From contig JAGPYM010000005.1 of the NCBI GenBank assembly GCA_020736575.1, forward strand, positions 1,426,001-1,490,000: a stretch of DNA of 64,000 bases, written 5' to 3'. The stretch comes from Thelonectria olida. Lineage: Eukaryota; Ascomycota; Sordariomycetes; Hypocreales; Nectriaceae. Below are positions 1 to 9,818 of this stretch, piece by piece. Under the pieces are notes generated by a model that did no database searches, had not been told where the DNA came from, and worked only from the letters and a program-made list of their open reading frames with translations. The translations under genes and the position numbers were made by a program. How positions within the stretch are numbered: the stretch's first letter is position 1; each line of letters starts with the position of its first letter.

Positions 1-669
1 TCCTTGATGCACTTGCAGACTCGGGTATCAAGGCCACCTTCTTCGTCAATGGGATGAACTGGGCGTCCATCTATGACTACTCATCTACCGTGCAGCGAAT
101 GGTCAATGAGGGCCACCAAGTTGCTTCGCACACGTAAGTGTCCTCTCGAGCAGGCCAGAATGGCTTAGACAAGGTACTGACACGTTCTCAGCTGGAGCCA
201 TCCCGACCTCACAACATTGACCACCGACGATGTCACATGGCAGATGACACAGCTGGAGTCGGCGCTTGTCGATATTGTCGGGAGCTTCCCGACCTACATG
301 CGACCGCCCTACTTCAGCACCAACGATGCCGTTCTGCAGACCATGGCAGATCTGGGATACCATGTTATCCAGGCCGACATTGACACGCAGGACTGGGCAA
401 ACGACTCGCCCGACGCCATCCAAAACAGCGTCCAGCTGTTCAACCAGGATCTCGATGCCGGCGGCTCCATTGTGCTAGCGCACGATGTCCACGCTGAGAC
501 GGCCAACACTCTCGTCCCCGCCATGATCGCTGCCATCCAGGACCGTGGACTGCAAGGTGAGTCCGTTGCGGAATACATGCAGAGTGATGCTGACTCGTGT
601 AATACAGGCGTCACTGTTGGAGAGTGCCTGGGTGACTCTCAGGACAATTGGTACCGCACGTCGCGATGA
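1..669 (+). CDS. Polysaccharide deacetylase (CE4, chitin-deacetylase-like), 3' part
   Basis: The gene enters from the left edge, so its N-terminus is outside the window. I read exons 1-133, 192-556 and 608-669, with introns GTAAGT..CAG and GTGAGT..CAG. The joined protein shows ATFFVNG, then SHTWSHPDL across the first junction (the metal-binding His pair of CE4 motif 2), RPPYF (motif 3) and LAHDVH (motif 5). The TFDDG motif 1 would lie upstream of base 1. Family knowledge: these enzymes remove acetyl groups from chitin or related wall polymers, usually outside the cell. The short C-terminal exon (GVTVGECLGD then NWYR) resembles the Cys-containing tails of fungal chitin deacetylases. The exact substrate is not visible from sequence. 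Confidence 0.9.
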
Positions 670-1350
670 TGGCACCGCCGCTAGTGAAGGCAATATGTCG
701 ATAGTCGATGCGCCTTGCTTGCCGAGTTCCGTTCAAGTGTTGAGATGCGTGAGATGTTGGGCTTTGTTTGGTTTCGTTTTGCATTGAGCTAGAACGTGCC
801 GTGATTATCAATCTTCGTGACTGTCACGCATGCCATTTGAGGCCCATAGAGGATGTAGCTTAATTTGCATGTTTTCTTGAAATCTAACTAGGCGTGTTGT
901 CTGGTGTTGAACAGTAGAGTATGGGTTACCCAACGACCAGTGGACACATTGGCAAAGGAATAGACATGTCACCTTATTTGACTTTCCAATGTGAAGAAGT
1001 GTTCAATCAATGAAATTTCTCAAACTCAATTCAATCTAATTGCAAGTGCATGCCGATCGTGATTTGACTTGTATCCAAACTCATGGAGTATGTCCTCGCA
1101 TGATTTCCAACTCCCACATTCGTGACTCGTGAGAGTGCCCTTGCCAATTAAGGCAAGTTGTTCTAAAAAGTAGGCGGCAGTCTGTTCGTATTTTGTTTTA
1201 GTGTTGAATACTAGTTAGTCCTTCTTCATCCGACGAACTCCTGGTCGCAATCGTAAAACACCCGAGGCTTGTCCTCTCGTGTCTGTCAAGCGCAAGGGAC
1301 CCTGCAATCGATGAGCCAGAAAGTGAATCGCACGTCTGTTTAAACGTATA
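670..1350. other. Intergenic, no gene seen
   Basis: This stretch holds the 3' flank of the deacetylase and the 3' flank of the reverse-strand 2EXR locus. It is fairly AT-rich, with no open frame that resembles a protein family. A reverse frame across 1215-1556 has unnatural composition and overlaps the 2EXR frame. Confidence 0.6.
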
Positions 1351-2273
1351 TCATGAGCGCATTGGCAAAACGCCCCGAGGAGAGGACTCATTGAACAATT
1401 CCAACCAGTCCTTCTCGGACACGTTGAAGCTCCATCTCGGATCAAAGTCCATGGCGACATGTGAGATGGCTCTGTTGCTGTCCAAACGTTGAAAGGGGAA
1501 CCTGTGGAGCATGGTAAACCACTCGTTCGCGCTGGGGGCTGTGTGCTTCCAATCACTCGGCTCCAAGAGGAAGAGATCCTCGGACCGATTTACCGTGAGA
1601 GGGTATTCCTCGCCGTTCTGTCGCACCTGTGTCATTAACAGACCGTCTCTCCTCCTGAAGCGCTTCGAAATGGCCTCCGTCGACTCTCTGCATGCAGTCA
1701 AAGCCCGAAATCCCAACGATGGGCAGATCTGTTCGGCACTAGGCCCGACCAGCCGTTGAATGGGAGATCGAGTGATGACACTCCTGCCATCCGGTTCCCG
1801 TTGTATTCGGAGTCGAGGACTTTGATGCTTTCATCGACCGCTTGTCCTCTTTCCAGGATAATGGAACGGTGCATGCCGTTCTTGGTACCAGCTGGACGAA
1901 GCGCTTCCTCCCAGATCATGAGCCTAAGCTCGCAGGGCAGGCGTGGGAAAGGGTAAAATGATGAGTCAGACATTCGAGTGTGGTAATGGTTGATGGAGTA
2001 GGAACGAGATTGCTTGAGAGTAGATCGACGGTTGCTGTCGTATGTGTCTGTGGTAGTAGAACAGAGGATGTTGTGTGTGTCTGTGATGAAAGAACAGAGA
2101 GTGTTGTCGTGTGTGTCTCTGAAGGGAGAACAGAGGATGTTATTCCGAGAAACGGTAGATGGTATTTCGTAAACAGACGATGTCTCTTTGCAAAGAGGCG
2201 ATGATGTTTTGGAATGAAGTGATATTGTCTTGGTGAGGGCCATGTCCTGCTTAATATAGACGCTCTGCCGCAA
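1351..2273 (-). pseudogene. 2EXR-domain protein, frame-broken
   Basis: Reading leftward, one frame (2273-1698) carries a tandem-repeat N-terminus and then the 2EXR core FPRLPCELRLMIWEEAL (start of that core near 1955). It stops at 1698. The family continuation, ALTACRESTEAISKRFRR, lies in another frame (1716-1351). No GT..AG pair of suitable phase joins the two frames, so a one- or two-base indel around 1700-1860 is the simplest explanation. 2EXR proteins are abundant, fast-evolving fungal proteins of unknown biochemical role. An internal ATG at 1973 would give MSDSSFYPF directly before the domain; the longer start is suggested because three upstream repeats of 11-13 residues (NILCSPFRDTHD-like) differ in length by whole codons. 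It could be a true pseudogene, a sequencing error, or a gene with an unusual intron. Confidence 0.6.
2027..2145. repeat. Three imperfect tandem repeats of 33-39 bp
   Basis: On the + strand the unit reads roughly GTTGT then a TGTGTGTCT core then GAACAGAG(G)AT, present three times with lengths near 39, 33 and 36 bp. Unit lengths are multiples of three, so the reverse frame stays open and encodes LCS..TDTH-type repeats at the N-terminus of the 2EXR frame. This argues for past selection on coding in that frame. Confidence 0.65.
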
Positions 2274-2352
2274 AAATCCGCGCCCAGTTGCCCCGACGAC
2301 TTGAGACTCAAGGGGAAGAGACCTCAGAGTTCATGTCGAGTGGTTGACAAAT

Positions 2353-2425
2353 GTACGTAGGTGCGTAACAACACGTCGGATTCGAGGCTGTTAACTCTTT
2401 TGTCTGTTGTTCGGAACCTACGTAC
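2353..2425. repeat. Imperfect inverted repeat, 21-nt arms
   Basis: The left arm 2353-2373 begins GTACGTAGGT and ends AACAACA. The right arm 2405-2425 begins TGTTGTT and ends ACCTACGTAC. The outer 10 and inner 7 positions pair perfectly, and one of the four middle positions pairs (18 of 21). The loop is 31 nt. It could be a small transposon remnant or a paired regulatory site; no transposase is nearby. Confidence 0.6.
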
Positions 2426-5400
2426 CCATCTTCCCGCGACAGTGCCCGTCGCTCCCTCTCACTGAGTAAACGTGTCCCAACCTCAAAAGAGCCCCAGGCT
2501 AGTATTTTTGTCGACTACAGTGTCTGCAGTTCTGTTTCTTGAGCGGATCAGGCCTCCGGATGGGATTACGAGAAGGTTCTAGGAGGAGGACGTCGCCTCC
2601 CTTGCCTTCAAATCTTCCGTTAAGGGAGCCCTCGCATTTCGGACGGAACGGCAATTAGCCTTTAATTGACTCTGTATCATGATTCAATAGAACTCTTCAT
2701 TAGAGACAGACTATACGACTCATCTGTCTACGTACATAGGTAGAGAAAGACGGTCATGTGATGGAGAAATTCGTAACGGGATAGTTTGTTGACGCTCCAA
2801 TTTGAGCAAATAAGTAGCAGTTTACGATAGAATGTTGTTTTCTTCTCCAGAAACGTCATCCCATGTCCCCTTCTTAGAACTTTTGGGTAACGCCATGACG
2901 GCCTCCGACCCTTAACTTCGATGGTTGCCTCAAGAATTGCCTTATCACAACCAAAGTTCTAACCTTGATACTGACCTGGATCCTGATCTAGATTCAGCTC
3001 GAAACATATTTTCACATCACCTGACCAAAAGAACAAACGTGTTTCTTCAGAATGCGTTTTATCATTCGATCCGATTCTGCGTCAGTTTCGGATCCGACCC
3101 ACAGGAGGAAGCCAACATTCATAATTCCCTGTCACCTGGTGGACAGGATTTATGCAAGTTTCTCAGAAAGCCAAAGACATTTCGAAACCAGCGCACCGCA
3201 AGCTTAGATTCAGCAACACCCTTCTGGCCATGACATATCGCTAACACGGTCGACAGCGCGCGTAGGCAGGATCTACTGGAACTGTGTCACTTTAGGAAAG
3301 CCGAGCAGGGAGTGGCAGCTTGAATAATTGAAGGGAAGAGCCAACTCCACTGGTCTCGTCTTGTTAACTAAAAGAGTAAAGAGTTTCAGGAGCCATGACT
3401 GGTTACTATGTATGTATTTACGTATAATAATACGCGTGCTGGTTGAAGACGCCCAGTTGCAGGGTTGGTGGTGAGGAGCGATTCATTCAGCTCTGGTGAG
3501 CGAGTCATGGCTGCATGAATTATATGGGTGCAAGAAGGCCATTAATACCCAACTGCAGACGTGCCGACTCCATTGCGATGACCCCCACCAGGATCGACTT
3601 GATCGCTTGACCAGCCCAACAAGGCCGGGCTGCACTTCTGGCTGCCCGTGGTGTGATGAGTCGTGGATTTTCGTGGGAACTAACCTGCTGGGGAGTAGGT
3701 TAACTGAATGCATGCCGAAGTCAAGTCATTCTAGCATTAGAGGCAACGATTAATCGCTAAAGACAAAAGAGGGAATTGCTGGACGTGGGAAAATGCCTCT
3801 GCAAAGCTTCGTTGCGTTTCGTCTCGTCTCGCTCCGAGTCATTCAAGCGCCTCCAGCTCGATCATAACCCTAATAAGATAGAAGCGCGGGAACCCCCAAG
3901 CTGCCCCCAAACAAATCCCGACACTGCGGGAAGCGAACTCGACCAGGCACGGCGGCGCCCCCTCCTCCGGACCATCCGCCTGGGATTTTCATCACGACAC
4001 GCCGAGTTGTTCATCTAGCCTATCGAATCCCTTCTCTGTGTTGGCGTATCCGCCTGGCTCATCTAAACGCCCTACCAGGTTCTGCGGGTCCGGCAGGTGA
4101 AGGCCAGTTACGACGGTAATCAGGTCAGATTGGCGATTGCCACGAATAGAGACAACGGAACTTGCAACTTAGGCGCCCTGTCTTCCCTACCCAGTGATAG
4201 ATAGATAGATGCCTAACGTGACAGACACCCTGCAGCAACCGCCCCCGCGGTATCGGCGGCGGTACTTGGTGCCTTAACCCCGTCTTGATCACCTGCTGAC
4301 TGGTGTCATGAAGGAGGGGTTCGTCGACTTGAGCTCAAAAGGGGAACCGCAGAGAGAGGGGAGAGGGTCGTCCCGCCGCGGGTCCAACTGCCAGCACATC
4401 ACCTCGTGCCGAAATTAAGTCTGAGCTTCATGTTACGCCGCGACAGCAGTTGAGAAAGTACCGGTAGCTCACTAGTTTGTCAGTCAAACCTCTTGTTGCT
4501 GCACCTCGGAGGCTTGGCGTCCCTTTGTGTCGGTACCACTGTCCCGATGCATGGACAGATGAGGGGTTTTGTTGGTTTCTTGTGGGTTCCGTGCGACTTT
4601 CCTTTGTCTTGTTTAGTTGCTCCTGGCCCCAAAGCGGTGGTGAAGTGTCTGTGGGCTCCGTGGGTGACGACTCGCTCTGTGTTGTTTGATTGAACAGGTT
4701 TCACCGCCGACATGGCTAACGAGCAAATACAGGAAAGAGCAGCATCATGCCAATCTCATGCCTGCCTTGCCTTTGCGCAAGACGTGCAGTAGCAAGAGGC
4801 TTAAGACCCCCGATGAGACAACGGACCCGAGGCAGTGTTTCTGGAGGGGCAGTCGAATGGACGAGGCGGCCCTGGTTCTGAGCGGTTTGGCGCCGCGCCG
4901 TGCAAGTGCAGATGGCCCTTGTTGGTGTGTGTGGCACACTGCCGTGAACATCACGACACAATTCGAGCAGTTCGGCCCCGTCAGGCCAGTATTGGGGACC
5001 GCCTGCGGCCTTCAGGAGGGACCGCAAAGGAGGGGAGTTTTGTTGGGCTAGAGCGGTTCGTTGTCATGGACGGGTCAGAGGTTGACATCATCAAAGGGTC
5101 GTTCTGAGACAGATCAGCTTGCCACGGTGTTGCGCTTTGACGATGCAATGTGAGAGTAGGGAGAATTGGAGATGGCTAGTTTGTGTTGTTGCATGTTCTG
5201 ATATTTATTTCAAAGTAACTTGAACTTACTACCGTTACATACCGTACCTACACTTCCCAGAACTGAGAAGAGCTCTTCCCCCACGCTCCCTGTTGTGGCG
5301 TTCGTTTGCCGCATCGGATTTAGGCTGTGCCACCCGCCAGGGAGTGGAGAGAGGAGCATCGAGGGCTTTCACCTCCAAGTAGACTATTCGTACGTAACTT

Positions 5401-5674
5401 ATTTCATATAGTTACAATAGTCAGTCTCTCTGCTCTTTTCCCTCGACAACCGAGGCATCTACTTTCGCAGTCTAGCCCACTGTGATGATGCACTCGCTCC
5501 GTCACGCCGGTGCGTACCCGCAACCTCGCAGTGCCAGTCCAACCAACAGCATGGAGCCTGCCTGTTCCCGCCGTCTTGGTTGTCGGGGCGTGGCTGTCTC
5601 TGCTTTGTCTGAGCGCCGCCCGACTGGAATTCGTGTCGGTCAGCTGCGACCCGGGAATCTGGGTGCGATGACAT

Positions 5675-5723
5675 ACCACCACCACCACCGCCACCAACAC
5701 CAACACCAACACCAACACCAACC
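5675..5723. repeat. ACC / ACCAAC microsatellite
   Basis: A run of ACC triplets passes into about four to five copies of the hexamer ACCAAC. It lies in a region with no supported gene, so the His/Gln-rich translation it gives on the + strand is probably not real. Confidence 0.75.
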
Positions 5724-7041
5724 AAGCCCGGGCGATAGGGAAGTGAGGCTTTGGCTTTGTAATTCCTTAGTTATGCTCGTCGTCGACTATTGCCGCGGGC
5801 TTGGACACTGCAAATGCTACCCTCCTGGCCAGGGATCCCTTTCCCGCTCGGTCCATCTGGATGGATATCGATTCATCAGGGATTGGGGCCAGAATCAGAA
5901 CCCGTCTGGAGGAGATACCCCTCCCTCCAGCCAAGACTGGCTGGAGGCATCAACGGCGCTCCGTAGAGACCGACACAAGAATGGATCATGGTTACAGATG
6001 ACATGGGAATCGTCCCCTTTCGGGCCAAGGTCCACCTCGAGCCCAAGGGCCCAAGTCCCCTAACGCTCGCTTCTGTTGGACGGGCTCGGGGCTAGACAAA
6101 CATGGTTCCCGTCGTGCCGCCGTCCTGGGCCTGGCGCTGGGCATCGGCTCGTGCGCTTTCTGCGTGTCGGTGTCGTGCGTGGGACCTAGCAAACTCGACT
6201 GATATTTAGGGACCATGGGGGGAGACGCATCGTCAATCATTGCCTTGTTCCTCCCTCTCTCTTTTCTTCTCCGGGTCCCAAACTGGGTGCCGGATTTCCT
6301 TTTCGTAGGAAGACGGTTGAGAAAGCTCATTCTGTAATAGGGGAAAGACGGTGGTATAACTATCAGGTGCATTCTGAGGTAAGCCCTTGATCTCGACTTC
6401 CCCCTGCTGCCTCGTCTCACCTTCTTTTCTTGCTTCCGCACCGCTACTATTCAGTTCGCTCGACTTCGTACTCACTTCCGCGTGTTGCTGTAAGAGGCAA
6501 AGGAAGGCAAAGAATATTGTCCCTTTTCGTTCTGTCTTGCCACCGGAAAATTCTGCACTGCTTTTAATTACCGTCTATCGATATTCTTTTCCCTAGCCTC
6601 ATACTCTTTCCTTTTTCTTCGTCTTCTCATTCATCCATTACAGACATAACGTTACGCACCTTGATCTTCTCACCCCGCGCTGCCGCAACCGCAAAGACAA
6701 CGCAACAACGCAACGCATGACGCCCACACCTCTCACACCAAAATAAACAAAGACGGGACCTGTAATCGAGAGACCTTCTTCCCTTTCCTGCTTTACAGTG
6801 TCCGTCCCCAACTCTCGGACCCCGTGACGTCAGTTTCACAACAGACGCCGCGACTGTCGCGCCATCCAAAAGACGGGCCCTTCAGTCCCCCCGTCTAGTG
6901 CGTGCGCCCGACTTTCTTCGGATTACTACTTCGACGACACTACGAAGGTGCTACGGCCCTTTTCTGACGCTGCTCCGGAATAACCAAGTACCACTCCTCT
7001 TCTTCTTCTTCTTCTCGTGCGTGGCTTCTGGCCTTTGCGCA

Positions 7042-7048
7042 TATATAA
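7042..7048 (+). promoter_or_regulatory. TATA-like box of the methyltransferase gene
   Basis: TATATAA lies 100 nt upstream of the ATG at 7148 and just downstream of a CTT-repeat pyrimidine tract (6999-7018), a common layout in filamentous-fungal promoters. The assignment rests on position only. Confidence 0.5.
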
Positions 7049-7147
7049 GAACGGCAGAATCGAAAGGCTTTGCTTCAGCTTGGTGGAATTCTTACTTGTG
7101 AGGCGCCCGCCATCATTCTTTCAGCAGCTCCCTCTCGGCCGAGCACC

Positions 7148-8611
7148 ATGAACTCGCCGCCAGACTCCATTCTGCGCCGTACTCCTGGCCCCGAACCATC
7201 TCCGAACGCCTCTCGCCCCGGCCGCCACGTCCGTCTCGCTAGCATGTCTTCCACCGACAACGGCAACCCGCCTAAAGAAAAGCGCGACCGCTTCGGCCCG
7301 CCGTCTCCCGCCTCGTCGTCGTCAGCAATCGCCGTGGGCACCTCGCAGGAGGCTGCCGTAATACAGAGCATCGAGCGTGGAGAATACGCCGCCAACGACC
7401 TCGACGACACGCGCAGTCTGACGGACAGCATTCGCCAGCACATTGTGGACGGTGGCTTACGATATCACGCTTATCACGCCGGCAAATATTTATTCCCAAA
7501 CGACGAGACGGAGCAGGAACGGGAGGATTTAAAGCACAACTTGACCGTGTATCTGTGTGACGGCGAATCGTTCTTTGCGCCGCTTCATGAGGTATTCGAG
7601 AAGGGAGGAGAGGTGCTCGACTTGGGTAAGTCACGAGCACAAATCCAGCTTGCATTTGCACGGTTTTCAATTCAGCTTTGAGAAGATCGCGGCGTTGTTC
7701 TATTTACTATCGAATGCTTGAGAACGGAGACACTATGGTTTCGTCGAGGCTAACCCGGTGTTTGTTGCAGGCACCGGAACTGGAAGATGGTGTATTGACC
7801 GTAAGTCTGGTCCTCCCAATCTGGGCGCAGAAGCTGCCGTTGCTCGCCTTGTGGCCATCGACTAACGTTATGCCAGTCGCTGACGAATATCCCAACTGCC
7901 AATTCCACGGCATGGATCTATCACCAATTCAACCTGATTGGGTACCTGAAAACGTGTTATTTGTCGTCGATGACATTGAGCACGAAGCGGGCTGGACCTA
8001 TCCCGAAAACAAGTTTGATTACATCCATATACGCCATACAATCCATTCTGTTAGAGATCGCCCTCAATTGTGGGAGAGAATATTGAGGTACGATAGCATT
8101 CGACCCTGGCTGACTGGAATCATGCAGCTGACTCCTTCAAAGACATTTAAAACCCGGAGGTTATGTGGAAGTACAGGAATTCCACTATATTGCGGCATGC
8201 GACGACAACTCCTGTGACGGTCCATACGCGCTCCGAGACTTTTTACGATACCTTCAGGATGGCATGGCTGCTCTCAACAGCGATATGCACGGCATTCTCT
8301 TTGTCGAGGACGAGCTAGAAGCTGCAGGCTTCAAAGACTTGAGGCGGACCAGTCTCAAGTGTCCCATTGGGCCCTGGGCGAAGAAGCCACGGCTTCAAGA
8401 ATGCGGCCACGTCCTCCGGGATGTTATCATGTGGGGACTCGTCGGGTTGTCGAAGCGGCCCTTCCGCGACGGCTTGAACTGGACGAATCTCCAGATTGAG
8501 ATGTTTCTTGTCGAAGTTCGCAAAGCGATGAGCGAAGAGGTGAACAGCCTGTCAAAGTTCCACTCTTATTTCCCATATCACAGCATATACGCACAAAAGC
8601 CTTACGAGTAG
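7148..8611 (+). CDS. LaeA-like SAM-dependent methyltransferase
   Basis: Exons 7148-7625, 7771-7800, 7877-8087 and 8143-8611 give 395 aa. The N-terminal ~70 residues are Ser/Pro-rich and disordered. Then comes the LaeA/TAM-type core: RYHAYHAGKYLFPNDETE, the SAM-binding motif I VLDLGTGTGRWCIDLADEYP assembled across three exons, GMDLSPIQP, DDIEHEAGW, FDYIHIRHTIHSV and LKPGGYVEVQE. The family includes LaeA, a regulator of secondary metabolism, but most members are uncharacterised and this one need not be the true LaeA. The 30-nt second exon encodes most of the SAM loop. The third intron acceptor (AAAG at 8142) was chosen because the nearer CAG at 8127 would bring a stop codon into frame. The ATG at 7148 follows a TATA-like box by 100 nt. 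Confidence 0.88.
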
Positions 8612-9818
8612 AAAACGAGCGAGATACCCCGAGGGCTTCCTTTGAGAAGCTCCTCCAGTGCCTGGGCAGAGGCGGTAGTACAAGGCCTTGCCTTGGAAGC
8701 ATGAAAATCCCCTATGTTACGAGACATGGAGACGACACAAATCACGACGACTTAATGACGACAAATATACTTGCATCAAGATACACAGCGGTTGGTGGCG
8801 GAACTGGCGTTCAGGAACAGAGAGGAGGGTCCTTTCTCTTCAATACTTTACAGTACGGCGAAACGGGAACAGCCGAGGAGCTGTGGGCTGCTATGAGGCA
8901 ATCTGGCGAGCGGACTTTTATGTTTGGCTGTAGGTGATGCCTGGGTAGAGATGCGATCACGAGCTGCATTGACAGGACGTGATACGAAGCAGAGACATTG
9001 CCGCTTCGCATAGATTATCACATGACAAAATAAATATTTACCAGACCTTCACTTGATGATCCGGCTCTCTTCCGAACAGACGAAGCTCGTCATGTTCTAG
9101 ACTGCGCTCTCATCGTTCTTGTTCCAATCAAAGAAATGAGGCTCAAAGACGCACAAGCCACAGGGATCAATGATGGCCCAGTCTACTCTCAAGATGAATG
9201 GATTCCCTACCTTGGAGACAAGCTTAAGCGAAGATCGATTGATTGGATGTACAAAAGGCCCTCAGAAACCCGACAGCATTCCCCAATCTGGACAACTAGG
9301 CCGTCATCAACGGGCATAAGCAACCCCGATCGTATCTCACCCATTGGAGACAAGCTCTCGGAACCGCGTCACATGATTGCGAAACACTGATGATTGCTGC
9401 TGCTCTTATGCAGCCTCCATCTCGTCTAGGGGCGCTCACATCGACCTGCCTTTTTGGACCATGGTTGGCGGTGTGGTACTCGGATACTTCAACCGAAGGC
9501 GATATTGGGATAGCACGACGAAGTATTTGTTTAGCGGTATTTCCTGAGTGAAGCCGGGATGATCTGTGGTTAACAGAGTTGCTACTGCATCTGAGCGGCG
9601 CATCGATGCAGGCAGCCGTTATAAACCTGCCGGCCTTCGTCATCTAAATAGTCAAAGGTGACGAAGCTCGGGCAGTCTGACGCAGAAGAGATACGTCGGT
9701 CGTCTGTGTTATTCAGTTTTCTCGGTGTTTGCATGCTGAAGTGGAAAAGAATAAGAGGCCAACCCAACCCTCCCCAAAGAGGATTGCTCACTCCAGGAGC
9801 TGGCTATCTACACCCAAG
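8612..9818. other. Intergenic between methyltransferase and ABC transporter
   Basis: An AATAAA at 9029-9034 may serve the methyltransferase, though it is 420 nt past the stop. Short open frames at 8701-8937 and 9136-9390 on the + strand have no family resemblance and no clear promoter. The rest is presumably the promoter of the transporter at 9819. Confidence 0.5.

Larger units (their letters stand above)
2274..7147. other. Long gene-poor stretch
   Basis: No reading frame here resembles a known protein; the open frames are short and have skewed composition. Contents I can point to are an inverted repeat at 2353-2425, a short GATA run near 4196-4210, an ACC/ACCAAC microsatellite at 5675-5723, and a CT-rich tract at 6999-7018 followed by a TATA-like box that belong to the promoter of the methyltransferase at 7148. 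Confidence 0.55.

Noticed and set aside
5482..6063. 193-codon frame with a His/Gln repeat
   Set aside because: The repeat comes from the ACCAAC microsatellite; the rest has no recognisable pattern and no splice or promoter support.
8701..8937. 78-codon + frame after the methyltransferase
   Set aside because: No family resemblance, no intron structure and no clear promoter; it likely lies in the 3' flank.
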